DNA of 51,279 bases, from assembly GCA_047619205.1 (NCBI GenBank), contig JBLHJR010000015.1:1-51279 (forward strand), in the 5' to 3' direction. The notes under the pieces are model-generated. The model had not been told where the DNA came from, did not search any database, and saw nothing but the letters and a program-made list of their open reading frames with translations. This document shows, in pieces, positions 35,123 through 44,019 of this stretch. The translations under genes and the position numbers were made by a program. How positions within the stretch are numbered: the stretch's first letter is position 1; each line of letters starts with the position of its first letter. This DNA comes from Endobugula sp047619205. GTDB lineage: Bacteria; Pseudomonadota; Gammaproteobacteria; Pseudomonadales; Cellvibrionaceae.

Positions 35123-38103
35123 GCTTTGAACTCAGTCACATTGCCCTTATTGGCATTATTTATTTAGCCATGCTATTTGGTATTGCTTACGCAGCCAATC
35201 GTCGCTGGATACCGACTAAAATTTCACGCCACCCGCTGACGTATATTTTATCTCTCGGTATATTCTTTAGTGCTTGGTCATTTTACGGCGTTATTGATCT
35301 TGCCAATCAATTTGGTTACGGTGCGCTAGCCTATTACATGGGAGCAGGCGCTTTCTTTTTATTCGCCCCGGTGATTCAAGCACCGCTGGCAGAACTTTGT
35401 CAGCGCTTTCAATTACGCTCTATTGCCGACTTGTTAGTGTTTCGTTATAGCAGTCAGGTGGCAGGTAGTTTAGCCACCTTTTGTATGCTGCTCGCCATTT
35501 TGCCCTTACTGGTGATTCAAATTCAGTCTGTTGCGGATACCCTACAAATCCTCACTAGCAACACATCATTACGAGAATCTAATTTTGAAGTGTGGATTAA
35601 GCAGCGGGATGTGACGGCGCTGTTTTACTGTTTATTAATGGCTGCTTTCTGCATGTCTTTTGGTGCCAGCTATCGCCAATACCGCAGCCTAATTACCACC
35701 ATGGCATTTGAGTCTCTGATCAAAATACTCGCCCTATTAATTATTGGCGTATTTTCTGTTTACGGAGTATTTGGCGGTTTCGGTGAATTAGATCAATGGT
35801 TACTAGAAAATCCCCAGCATTTAGATAACCTCTACAGCCCAACCAAGCAGTCTTCTTCGCATACGCTGCTATTAGTATTTTTAGCTTCTAGTATTTTAAT
35901 GCCGCATATATTTCACATGAACCATGTGGACATGAGCATTAAACAAATTACCCGTATGGTCACCTGGGCTTTTCCTGCGTTGCTCTTTATTGTCGCACTG
36001 CCCGTTTTCCCCATCTTGTGGGCGGGATTAAAACTCGAAGTGCCTCTGCATGCCTCTTACTTTACCCTAGGCGTACCCATGGAGGCAGGCTCCCCCGCAC
36101 TCACTATCATTGCTTATATTGGCGGTGTTTCGGCGGCCTCTGGCGCACTCATTGTTGCCACCCTATCCTTGGCCACCATGATGGCGAACCATTGGGTGTT
36201 ACCGCTATTTACATTAAAAAAAGAAGGCGATATCTACGCACAGCTACGCTGGCTTCAACGAGGCTTGATTTTAAGTATTGCGTTAGTGAGTTATGTTATT
36301 TACGAAGTTATCAATTATCGGTATTCCCTTGTCGACCTTGCGTTAATCACCTTCATTCAAGCATTACAATTTTTCCCCGGTGTTATCGCCATCAATTATT
36401 TTCCCTCGGCTAATCGCTATGGATTTTATGCTGGCATCAGTGCAGGAACGCTTATTTGGGCAATAGGTTTTATCACTCCGGTTGTTTTCAGTATCACTAG
36501 TATCTACTTGCCCATTATTGATATGACATTACGCTTTGGCGCCGATTATTGGGAAAATATTACTATTCTGTCTATCGGTAGCAACATTGTTATATTTGCG
36601 CTGGTATCGCGCTTCACTCACATGAGTGACGATGAGCATTACCATGCTGAATTATGCGCTGAAGATGAATTAAGCCGTCCTTTTAGGCGCAGCCTAGATA
36701 TATCTTCTGCCCTCGAATTTATATCACGATTAGAACAAAGTATTGGTCACCGTGCGGCAAAACAAGAAGTTGGCCGCGCTTTGGAGTTTTTGGAATTTAA
36801 TGCAAATGAATCTCGCCCTTATGCGCTACGTCGCTTACGCACACGTATCCAAGCTAACTTAGCCTCCCTAATGGGACAAAGTGTCGCCATTGAACTAATG
36901 GATAAACACTTCCCTTACAGCACTCCAAAAACAGGGGAGGTGCTAGATATCAACCTAATGGAAAACCGACTAGAGCGCCTAGGTGACAACATCTACGGTC
37001 TTACTGCGGACGTCAACCAACTGCGCTTATATCATCGCAATACCTTACTTGAACTGCCTATCGCCATTTGCTCACTAGGAACCGATGACGAAATATTGCT
37101 ATGGAATAATGTTATGGGCAATATCACTCACATCGATGGCAATGATATTACCGGCTCCAATATCAATGACCTACCCCAACCCTGGGGTCAACTGATACAT
37201 GATTTCATTAACAGCAATGACACACATATCAACCAACAGACCAGCGATATAGAAGGTAACGATCAATGGTATCGCCTGCATAAATCGGCACCGCATGAAT
37301 CTCCGTCTCGACGCAAAGAAGGGATGGTGGTATTAATCGAAGATATCACCGAGCTACAAATGCTAGAACAAGAATTAATGCACAACACCCGTCTAGCGTC
37401 GATCGGTAGACTCGCTGCCGGCGTTGCTCACGAAATTGGCAACCCGGTTACTGGTATTGCCTGCCTTGCACAGAACTTACGCTATGAAAATGAAGAAGGT
37501 GAAAGGCAAGAAACGGCTAAGGCTATCCTCTCACAAACAGACCGTATTAGCCGTATTGTACAATCCCTGGTCACGTTTGCCCACACAGGACAATCATCTC
37601 AAAAAGACTTCAACAAGGTGTCTATTCGACAATGTATTGATGAAGCCATTCATTTACTGTCTCTGCAAAAAGAACGCAAACAAGTTGAATATAGTAACTT
37701 AGCCGATACCGATGCTTACATATGGGGAGATACTCAGCGAGTAATCCAAGTCTTTATTAATTTACTCAGCAATGCCAATGATGCCAGTCCTGACTACAGC
37801 ACTATCACACTGAAGACCACGACCAAAGCCCCGTTTATTTCTATCGCTGTTATCGACGAGGGGGCTGGTATTTCCCAAGAAAATATTGGACAAATCATGG
37901 ATCCCTTTTTCACCACCAAAGAAGCGGGCCAAGGCACGGGCTTAGGACTATCGGTAGTCTTTAGCATTGTCGAAGAACACCAAGGCAATATAGATGTTGT
38001 TAGCCCAGTCGCTCATCAACGCGGCACCTGCTTTACCATTAAATTACCATTATATTCAGAAACTCTTGAAACTGTGAGTCAGCCACTGCACACTACGCCA
38101 TGA
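35119..38103 (+). CDS. cbrA: Sensor histidine kinase CbrA with SSS transporter domain
   Basis: 994 residues. The N-terminal 500 form a sodium/solute-symporter-like module with about 13 membrane helices (SLGIFFSAWSFYGVIDLANQ and many others). A STAC-like or linker region follows, then a PAS-like segment (LPIAICSLGTDDEILLWNNV). The HisKA box has LAAGVAHEIGNPVTG with phosphorylated His771, and the ATPase domain has NLLSNANDAS, DEGAGI and GTGLGLS. It senses carbon/nitrogen balance, and some CbrA proteins transport histidine. It pairs with CbrB 158 bp downstream. Confidence 0.95.
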   Translation: MSFELSHIALIGIIYLAMLFGIAYAANRRWIPTKISRHPLTYILSLGIFFSAWSFYGVIDLANQFGYGALAYYMGAGAFFLFAPVIQAPLAELCQRFQLRSIADLLVFRYSSQVAGSLATFCMLLAILPLLVIQIQSVADTLQILTSNTSLRESNFEVWIKQRDVTALFYCLLMAAFCMSFGASYRQYRSLITTMAFESLIKILALLIIGVFSVYGVFGGFGELDQWLLENPQHLDNLYSPTKQSSSHTLLLVFLASSILMPHIFHMNHVDMSIKQITRMVTWAFPALLFIVALPVFPILWAGLKLEVPLHASYFTLGVPMEAGSPALTIIAYIGGVSAASGALIVATLSLATMMANHWVLPLFTLKKEGDIYAQLRWLQRGLILSIALVSYVIYEVINYRYSLVDLALITFIQALQFFPGVIAINYFPSANRYGFYAGISAGTLIWAIGFITPVVFSITSIYLPIIDMTLRFGADYWENITILSIGSNIVIFALVSRFTHMSDDEHYHAELCAEDELSRPFRRSLDISSALEFISRLEQSIGHRAAKQEVGRALEFLEFNANESRPYALRRLRTRIQANLASLMGQSVAIELMDKHFPYSTPKTGEVLDINLMENRLERLGDNIYGLTADVNQLRLYHRNTLLELPIAICSLGTDDEILLWNNVMGNITHIDGNDITGSNINDLPQPWGQLIHDFINSNDTHINQQTSDIEGNDQWYRLHKSAPHESPSRRKEGMVVLIEDITELQMLEQELMHNTRLASIGRLAAGVAHEIGNPVTGIACLAQNLRYENEEGERQETAKAILSQTDRISRIVQSLVTFAHTGQSSQKDFNKVSIRQCIDEAIHLLSLQKERKQVEYSNLADTDAYIWGDTQRVIQVFINLLSNANDASPDYSTITLKTTTKAPFISIAVIDEGAGISQENIGQIMDPFFTTKEAGQGTGLGLSVVFSIVEEHQGNIDVVSPVAHQRGTCFTIKLPLYSETLETVSQPLHTTP

Positions 38104-38261
38104 ACACTATAGATAAGTGGGAAGTGACACGCTTTCAAACGCTGAGCGTGGCAAAGTAAAGCGCCTGATCTCTCACATCTACTACTTTATTAACCAGCGA
38201 AAAATGCTCTCTGATATTATCAGAGGCTCCATTACACCACTAACCCGCTTACTTGTATCTT

Positions 38262-39641
38262 ATGAACAAAATTTTAATTGTTGAAGATGAACCCATCATT
38301 CGTATGGCGCTACGCAAATTACTCGAGCGTCATAGCTATCGGGTAAGCGAAGCTGAATCGGTGCAAGAAGCCACTACCACCTACGACATTAATCACTTCA
38401 ATTTGATTATCAGCGATCTACGCTTACCCGGCACTCCGGGAACGGAGCTAATCACTCTTGCTCAACAAAAAGCGAACACTATCCCCGTACTCATTATGAC
38501 CAGCTATGCCAGCTTACGCTCAGCGGTAGACGCCATGCGTATGGGCGCCGTTGATTATATTGCCAAGCCTTTTGATCACGATGAAATGATCGATACAGTA
38601 AAGCGCATACTAGCCGAAAAACCCAAAGACTTTCGAGTGGACGCGGCTAAAAATAAAGGCCTCAACAATCAAGGCGAAATGATTGGCTCGTCAAAGATCA
38701 TGAAAGATTTATTTCATCAAATCAGTAAGGTCGCACCCACCAATGCATCTATCCTTATCCAAGGTGAAACAGGTACGGGTAAAGAGTTGGTCGCTCGCGC
38801 AATACACACCGATAGCCAGAGAGCGAATAAGCCCTTGATTTGCATTAACTGCGCGGCCATCCCCGAAACCCTGATTGAATCAGAATTATTTGGTCATGAA
38901 AAAGGCGCATTTACTGGGGCCGCTAGCCAACGCGATGGCCTAGTGGTTTCAGCCGACGGCGGGACGCTCTTTCTCGATGAAATTGGTGAACTGCCTCTAG
39001 AAGCTCAGGCGCGCTTATTGCGCGTATTACAGGAAGGCGAAGTACGCCCTGTCGGATCCACTAACACACAAAAAGTTGACGTTCGTCTGGTAGTCGCCAC
39101 CCATAGAAACTTACAGGAACGCTGCCAGCAAGGCTTATTTAGAGAGGATTTATTCTTTCGCTTAAATGTTATCAAGCTCAATGTGCCCCCTTTACGTGAA
39201 CGTGGTGACGACATCATCACCCTGGCCGAAGCCTTAGTGAGCCGCTACTGTAAAGCTAACGATAAAGTCTCCCTAACGCTTTCCTCGCCCGCTAAAGTAC
39301 TCATCGCCAACCATATATGGCCCGGTAATGTACGGGAACTAGAAAACACAATGCAACGGGCGGTTATCCTCTGTGAAGATCAAGTAGAAATAGACGCCGT
39401 CTTGCTTAATCTTGAGCCTCATGCAAGTACAGCACTCAAACAAGCATCGCCAACAAGTTCAAGCTCCATCAGTGACACTAACGAAGATCTCTCTCTGGAA
39501 GATTACTTTCAGCGAGTTGTGCTTGAAAATCAAGAAAAAATGAATGAAACGGAATTGGCTAAAAAATTAGGCGTGAGCCGAAAATGCCTATGGGAGCGTC
39601 GTCAAAAGCTCGGCATTCCACGAAAAAAATCCACATCCTAA
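38262..39641 (+). CDS. cbrB: NtrC-family response regulator CbrB
   Basis: 459 residues. Receiver domain with phospho-acceptor Asp52 (LIISDLRLPG) and lysine in YIAKPFD. The sigma-54 AAA+ domain has Walker A GETGTGKE, the sigma-54 contact loop GAFTGA in KGAFTGAASQRDG, Walker B TLFLDEIGEL and an arginine finger region. The C-terminal Fis-like helix-turn-helix is TELAKKLGVSRKCLWERRQK. Start at the ATG at 38262. It should activate the sigma-54 promoter at 39852 just downstream. Confidence 0.96.
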   Translation: MNKILIVEDEPIIRMALRKLLERHSYRVSEAESVQEATTTYDINHFNLIISDLRLPGTPGTELITLAQQKANTIPVLIMTSYASLRSAVDAMRMGAVDYIAKPFDHDEMIDTVKRILAEKPKDFRVDAAKNKGLNNQGEMIGSSKIMKDLFHQISKVAPTNASILIQGETGTGKELVARAIHTDSQRANKPLICINCAAIPETLIESELFGHEKGAFTGAASQRDGLVVSADGGTLFLDEIGELPLEAQARLLRVLQEGEVRPVGSTNTQKVDVRLVVATHRNLQERCQQGLFREDLFFRLNVIKLNVPPLRERGDDIITLAEALVSRYCKANDKVSLTLSSPAKVLIANHIWPGNVRELENTMQRAVILCEDQVEIDAVLLNLEPHASTALKQASPTSSSSISDTNEDLSLEDYFQRVVLENQEKMNETELAKKLGVSRKCLWERRQKLGIPRKKSTS

Positions 39642-39720
39642 GCCTTCCGGCCAGTTAATCAAAAAAACCTTTTATTTACAGATTTTTTCTTGCCCCCGTG
39701 GCGCGAAAAACAACATTAAG

Positions 39721-39778
39721 TGTTACCGTAAAAGCATAGTGTTACCTTTATTCCATAACTTTGTGAAATAAAGTAACA
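39721..39778. promoter_or_regulatory. Cluster of CbrB-like half-sites upstream of the sigma-54 promoter
   Basis: TGTTAC occurs at 39721-39726 and 39740-39745, and its inverse GTAACA at 39773-39778. CbrB of Pseudomonas binds TGTTAC..GTAACA type sites upstream of crcZ (established). The region lies 75-130 bp upstream of the -24/-12 element, where an enhancer is expected. Confidence 0.6.
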
Positions 39779-39851
39779 GATTATTATTTCTTTTAGTCAT
39801 AACATAAACACAATAAAGACAAGCCATTGAAAAATAACACTATTTTTTACT

Positions 39852-39868
39852 TGGCATAGCAAATGCTA
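39852..39868 (+). promoter_or_regulatory. Sigma-54 (-24/-12) promoter
   Basis: TGGCATAGCAAATGCTA fits TGGCA-N..TGC, with GG at 39853-39854 and GC at 39865-39866 exactly 10 bases apart. A start near 39878 is expected. No other sigma-54-type site was noticed in the window. Confidence 0.7.
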
Positions 39869-39877
39869 TATAGATAT

Positions 39878-40090
39878 CTATAATAAGAACAATAAAGAAT
39901 AATAAAAAAAGCTCATAATAATAATAATAAAAGATAATAATAAGAAAAGCGTTTCAAGTTGACCAAAATGGGAGGAGTGGGGCAGTATTCATGCGCAGCT
40001 CGCAGCAAGGAAGCCTAACAATAAGAATAATTGACTAGTAACCAATTAGTTACATAAACGGCAGACTTCTTCGGGAGTTTGCCGTTTTGC
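39878..40090 (+). ncRNA. crcZ: CrcZ-like small RNA (Hfq/Crc decoy)
   Basis: The approximately 700-bp gap between cbrB and pcnB has no protein gene. From the sigma-54 promoter a transcript of about 213 nt would run through an A-rich tract (39885-39952) with repeated AAnAAnAA motifs (AATAATAATAATAA, GATAATAATAAG) and end at a terminator AAACGGCA..TGCCGTTT with TTTT (40056-40088). In Pseudomonas CrcZ occupies this locus and relieves catabolite repression by binding Hfq/Crc through such motifs. It is half the length of Pseudomonas CrcZ (about 400 nt), and no sequence match beyond motifs is claimed. Confidence 0.65.
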
Positions 40091-40345
40091 TGAGGGCCAT
40101 GCTGTAGGCAATATAGGCGTAAACAACCAACCAAGTAGCTTACAAATAAACTCTGAATCCCCCTAAATAAGCTAGTCCAAGACCAAAGCACGTCAATTCA
40201 TGCAAATAATCACTAAATCCAAGCACTCCCATGGTAGAATTCGGCTTTTTATTCACACAATATCATTGTATTTTATTATTAGTTAACTAAGCGGCCGTAC
40301 ACGAACAAGCGTACAAACAATTGCTTAGATCAAGAGCATTATTTT

Positions 40346-41656
40346 ATGGCTAAAAAGGCAGGGCAGCTTCAAGTTATCCCCCAAAACAAACACTCTTTCT
40401 CTCATCAAGACATTAGTTATAGTGCGATCAAAGTCATTGAAGGTTTAAATAAAGCCGGGTTTCAAAGCTATTTAGTAGGCGGCAGTATTCGCGATGGCTT
40501 ACTTGACTGCCAACCCAAAGATTTTGATGTCGCCACTGACGCCACGCCTGAACAGGTTCGCAAAGTCTTTCGTAATTCCCGTATCATTGGTCGACGCTTC
40601 CGTATTGTCCACGTTCGCTTTGGCCGTGAGATTATCGAAGTCACCACTTTTCGAGGACAGGCAAATGACTCAGAGCAACAGGTAGAGTCCACTACCGGCC
40701 AGTTACTGCGAGATAATGTCTATGGCGATATGCGCAGTGATGCCTTGCGCAGAGACTTCACCGTTAATGCCTTATATTACTCACTAGAAGACGATTCTAT
40801 CTATGACTACACTCAAGGCATAGAAGATATAGAAAGACGCCAGCTACGTATGATTGGTGACCCCTTAACACGCTATAAAGAAGATCCCGTACGTTTGTTA
40901 CGCGCTATACGCTTTGCCGCAAAACTAGGTTTTCGCTTAGAAGATAATACTGCAGCGCCTATCAAAGATAATGCACAGCTACTAACACACGTACCTGCTG
41001 CACGTCTGTTTGATGAAATACTCAAATTATTTCTAAACGGCTCAGCGACAGCAAGCTACTCACTACTAAAAGACTTCCAGTTGTTAGATGCATTATTCCC
41101 CAGCACCATGGCTGTATTTGACAAAAGCCCCTACTTCGCTGGGCTGATTGATGCTGTCATGCTCAATACTGATAAACGTATCCGGAATGATAAGCGTGTT
41201 ACCCCCGCTTTTATTTATGGCGCTTTATTATGGCCGGCTTTTATTTACGAGCAACACAAGTTGGTAGAGGACGGAGTTGCCATTATTCCAGCGATTCATC
41301 AAGCCGCTGATATCGTCATTGCCAAGCAAGTAGCCATAGTCGCTATACCTAAACGCTTCTCCATCCCCATGCGACAAATATGGGAACTACAGTGGCGCTT
41401 AGCCCTTAGAACGGGGAAAAAAGCAGAAAAAATGCTCGATCACGAAAAATTTCGTGCCGGTTATGATTTCTTACTCATGCGTGAAGCAGCAGGAGAACAA
41501 TTAAATGGTTTAGGGAACTGGTGGACACACTTTCAAGATGCCCCGCTAGAAGAAAGAGAAACCATGATTAGCGCACTCCAGCCCGCGCCACAAAAAAAGA
41601 AACACAAAAAAAGAAACAAGAAAGTGACTTCCACAGAAGATAAGCACATTGAATAG
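40346..41656 (+). CDS. pcnB: Poly(A) polymerase I
   Basis: Adds 3' poly(A) tails that mark RNA for decay. 436 residues. The nucleotidyltransferase head is LVGGSIRDGLLDCQPKDFDVA near residues 41-61 (GG and DxD-type aspartates), then RRFRIVHVRFG and DALRRDFTVNALYY. The C-terminal tail is strongly basic (KKKHKKRNKK). Its stop overlaps the folK start. The order cbrB-pcnB-folK-panB matches Pseudomonas. Confidence 0.95.
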   Translation: MAKKAGQLQVIPQNKHSFSHQDISYSAIKVIEGLNKAGFQSYLVGGSIRDGLLDCQPKDFDVATDATPEQVRKVFRNSRIIGRRFRIVHVRFGREIIEVTTFRGQANDSEQQVESTTGQLLRDNVYGDMRSDALRRDFTVNALYYSLEDDSIYDYTQGIEDIERRQLRMIGDPLTRYKEDPVRLLRAIRFAAKLGFRLEDNTAAPIKDNAQLLTHVPAARLFDEILKLFLNGSATASYSLLKDFQLLDALFPSTMAVFDKSPYFAGLIDAVMLNTDKRIRNDKRVTPAFIYGALLWPAFIYEQHKLVEDGVAIIPAIHQAADIVIAKQVAIVAIPKRFSIPMRQIWELQWRLALRTGKKAEKMLDHEKFRAGYDFLLMREAAGEQLNGLGNWWTHFQDAPLEERETMISALQPAPQKKKHKKRNKKVTSTEDKHIE

Positions 41657-42146
41657 CTATCATACTAGTTATATCGGCCTAGGCAGTAATCTAGAAAACC
41701 CACAGACACAAATTAATAGCGCCATTAAAGCGTTAGCTAGCTTACCCCAAAGTCGTGATCTAGCCTGCTCACACTACTATGCAAGTAAAGCTATTGGCCC
41801 AGGCAAGCAAGCTGACTATATTAATGCGGTGGTCAAGCTAGACACTCAACTATCCCCCCTTGCGCTGCTAAAACAACTACAAGACATAGAAAATAGCCAT
41901 GGACGACAACGCAATATTCGTTGGGGAGCACGCACCCTCGACTTAGATTTGCTATTGTATGAAAATACCTGCATGGACACTAAGGAACTACAACTGCCTC
42001 ACCCTGAAATGGCGAATAGAAACTTTGTCCTCTACCCATTACAGGATATAGCGCCGAGATTACTGCTCCCTTGCGGGCAGTCATTAGCATCGATGGTTAA
42101 CAAACTGTCTATGTCAGACCTCTCACGAATAGAAAAAACCATTTAG
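41649..42146 (+). CDS. folK: 2-Amino-4-hydroxy-6-hydroxymethyldihydropteridine pyrophosphokinase
   Basis: Transfers pyrophosphate from ATP to the pterin in folate synthesis. 165 residues with YIGLGSNLENP at the start and the ATP/Mg site RWGARTLDLDLLLYE near residues 90-104, and LPHPEMANRNFVLYPL. The start is TTG at 41649 and overlaps the pcnB stop (TTGAATAG). No ATG fits, so the start is coupled. Confidence 0.95.
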   Translation: MNSYHTSYIGLGSNLENPQTQINSAIKALASLPQSRDLACSHYYASKAIGPGKQADYINAVVKLDTQLSPLALLKQLQDIENSHGRQRNIRWGARTLDLDLLLYENTCMDTKELQLPHPEMANRNFVLYPLQDIAPRLLLPCGQSLASMVNKLSMSDLSRIEKTI

Positions 42147-42164
42147 AAGAGCGATAATTCCACT

Positions 42165-42854
42165 GTGAATGACTTTACACACACATCAAACACCAATACG
42201 CAGACAATGGAAAACATACCCCGTTTTATTGCTGTTGAAGGGGCTATCGGTGCAGGTAAAACAACCCTAGCTAAACGCTTAGCCGCCACATTTAATTGCG
42301 ACACACTCCTGGAAAGAGCAGAAGAAAATCCATTTTTAGAACGCTTTTATCAAGACCGTTTACGCAATGCACTGCCAACACAGCTGTTCTTCTTATTTCA
42401 ACGCTCACAACAAATTCAAGAGTTAAGACAAGACGATATTTTTCATCCGGTACGCGTCGCTGACTTTTTGATTGATAAAGACCCACTATTTGCTGAAGCC
42501 ACACTAGATGAAGACGAACTGGCTATTTATCGGCAGGTATATGACCAATTAACCATTGATGCACCCAAACCTGATTTAGTGATTTATCTACAAGCCCCAG
42601 TCAACACCTTAATGCGGCGCATTAAAACTCGCGGCATTAATACCGAGCAAGCTATCGATAGTGGTTATTTAAAAACACTCAGCGAAGCCTACACAAAATT
42701 TTTCCACTTTTACGACCAATCCCCACTGCTCATTGTTAATGCCAATGAAATCGACTGGGTCAATAATGATGACAGTTATGAAAAATTGGTAGAGTATATC
42801 GCCAATATTAAACAGGGTCGGCATTACTTCAATCCGACCTCAACACTACTATAA
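42165..42854 (+). CDS. Deoxynucleoside kinase family protein
   Basis: 229 residues with P-loop VEGAIGAGKTTLAKRLA near residues 23-39, the substrate motif ERAEENPFLERFYQD and the DRS-like/lid region MRRIKTRGINTEQ. This is the deoxyguanosine/deoxyadenosine kinase type that salvages deoxynucleosides. The start is GTG at 42165, or the ATG at 42207 that opens MENIPRFIAVEG. It is inserted between folK and panB. The stop codon directly abuts the inverted-repeat element at 42855. Confidence 0.88.
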   Translation: MNDFTHTSNTNTQTMENIPRFIAVEGAIGAGKTTLAKRLAATFNCDTLLERAEENPFLERFYQDRLRNALPTQLFFLFQRSQQIQELRQDDIFHPVRVADFLIDKDPLFAEATLDEDELAIYRQVYDQLTIDAPKPDLVIYLQAPVNTLMRRIKTRGINTEQAIDSGYLKTLSEAYTKFFHFYDQSPLLIVNANEIDWVNNDDSYEKLVEYIANIKQGRHYFNPTSTLL

Positions 42855-43086
42855 TGAGACCTTTGTGCGAATAGAGATTTTGTTCTCAGGCAAGGCAAAA
42901 ACGCACGATCAATCGGTAGGAACCGCTTCAGGCAGCTTTGCTGGTCGAAGACCTAGCGCCAAGGACGGCGCTAGTCCAAAGAGGGAATTTATAGATATAA
43001 ATGACCGATTGAGTACGTTTTTCCTCGGTGCCCCCTCGAGGGGTAAACCAGCATGAGGACAAAAGATCATTCGTACAAAAGTCTCA
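42855..43086 (+). repeat. Inverted-repeat element, long copy (232 bp), between the deoxynucleoside kinase gene and panB
   Basis: Ends TGAGACCTTTGTGCGAAT and the complement of TGAGACTTTTGTACGAAT pair over about 35 bp. A second nested pair is TCAATCGGT / ACCGATTGA, and a third is CTAGCGCC / GGCGCTAG. The right part shares CCTCGGTGCCCCC, the hairpin CCCC-TCGA-GGGG and CATGAGGACAAAAGATCATTC with the copy at 14012. It starts at the base after the kinase stop and ends 21 nt before the panB ATG. Confidence 0.85.
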
Positions 43087-43107
43087 TAATAAAAGACGAG
43101 AACAGTC

Positions 43108-43932
43108 ATGTCCTACAATGCCGACAAAACCAATAGCCTCAGCAAGACGGTGACAATACAAACACTACGGCAGCATAAGCAAAACAAACAACGCTTTGCC
43201 TGCATCTCTCTCTATGATGCGCAAACTGCCTCCATAGCAGAACAACAGGGCATTGAAACAGTATTAGTCGGCGATAGCCTAGGTATGACAGTGCAAGGCC
43301 ATGACAGTACATTACCCGTCACTATGGAGCATATGTGTTATCACACCACCGCAGTTAGGCGCGGGAACAACCACTCGCTTATTATTGCCGATATGCCTTT
43401 CATGTCATACAGCAGCCCAGTACAAGCAATGGTTAATGCTGCTCGATTAATGCAGGCTGGGGCGCACATGGTCAAACTAGAAGGTGGCGGCTGGCTAACG
43501 GAAACCATCGCCATGCTAAGCGAACGCGGAATCCCTGTTTGTGCACACCTAGGCTTAACGCCACAATCGGTGAATAAGTTTGGCGGCTTTCGCGTACAAG
43601 GGCGGGAGGATGCGCAGGCCAATATTATCTTGCAAGATGCTCAACAACTTGATGATGCAGGGGCCGACTTAGTCGTGCTCGAATGTGTGCCAGCAGCACT
43701 CGCAACCACTATCAGTGAATCGGTTAACATGTCGACTATCGGTATAGGTGCTGGCAAAGATACTGACGCCCAAGTACTCGTGGTCAATGATTTAATTGGC
43801 CTAACGCAAAAGCCGCCTAAATTTTCTAAGAATTTTCTAACAGAAACAGGCTCTATCGCAGAAGCATTTAAAGCCTTTGGTGACCAGGTTCGTAAGGGAG
43901 AATTCCCTAGCGAAGAACATACTTTTAATTAG
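43108..43932 (+). CDS. panB: 3-Methyl-2-oxobutanoate hydroxymethyltransferase
   Basis: Makes ketopantoate in pantothenate synthesis. 274 residues with VLVGDSLGMTVQGHDSTLPVT (split here: VLVGDSLGMTVQG), KLEGGG, AHLGLTPQSVNKFGGF and GIGAGKDTDAQVLV, all PanB motifs. panC, which follows panB in Pseudomonas, is absent here; a terminator and the convergent P450 gene follow. Confidence 0.95.
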   Translation: MSYNADKTNSLSKTVTIQTLRQHKQNKQRFACISLYDAQTASIAEQQGIETVLVGDSLGMTVQGHDSTLPVTMEHMCYHTTAVRRGNNHSLIIADMPFMSYSSPVQAMVNAARLMQAGAHMVKLEGGGWLTETIAMLSERGIPVCAHLGLTPQSVNKFGGFRVQGREDAQANIILQDAQQLDDAGADLVVLECVPAALATTISESVNMSTIGIGAGKDTDAQVLVVNDLIGLTQKPPKFSKNFLTETGSIAEAFKAFGDQVRKGEFPSEEHTFN

Positions 43933-43991
43933 GGAGTTTACATTCAAGCCCTTTGATTCGAGGATTATTGAATACAAAAAAATACTAATAA

Positions 43992-44015
43992 TAAGGGCGC
44001 CGAAGCGCTCCCTTA
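43992..44015. terminator. Intrinsic terminator between panB and the P450 gene
   Basis: Stem TAAGGGCGC-CGAA-GCG(CT)CCTTA with a small bulge, followed by ATATTTATTT. It suits panB; the minus side has few T, so use by the P450 operon is uncertain. Confidence 0.6.
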
Positions 44016-44019
44016 ATAT

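Noticed and set aside
39885..39952. AAT/ATA repeats as a plain microsatellite
   Set aside because: Position after a sigma-54 promoter and before a terminator in the cbrB-pcnB gap explains them better as Hfq/Crc-binding motifs.
42909..43109. Open frame on the minus strand containing FCPHAGLPLEGAPRK
   Set aside because: It is the translation of the inverted-repeat element; the same peptide appears from the copy at 14028-14216. There is no ribosome site, and it is a known kind of spurious repeat ORF.
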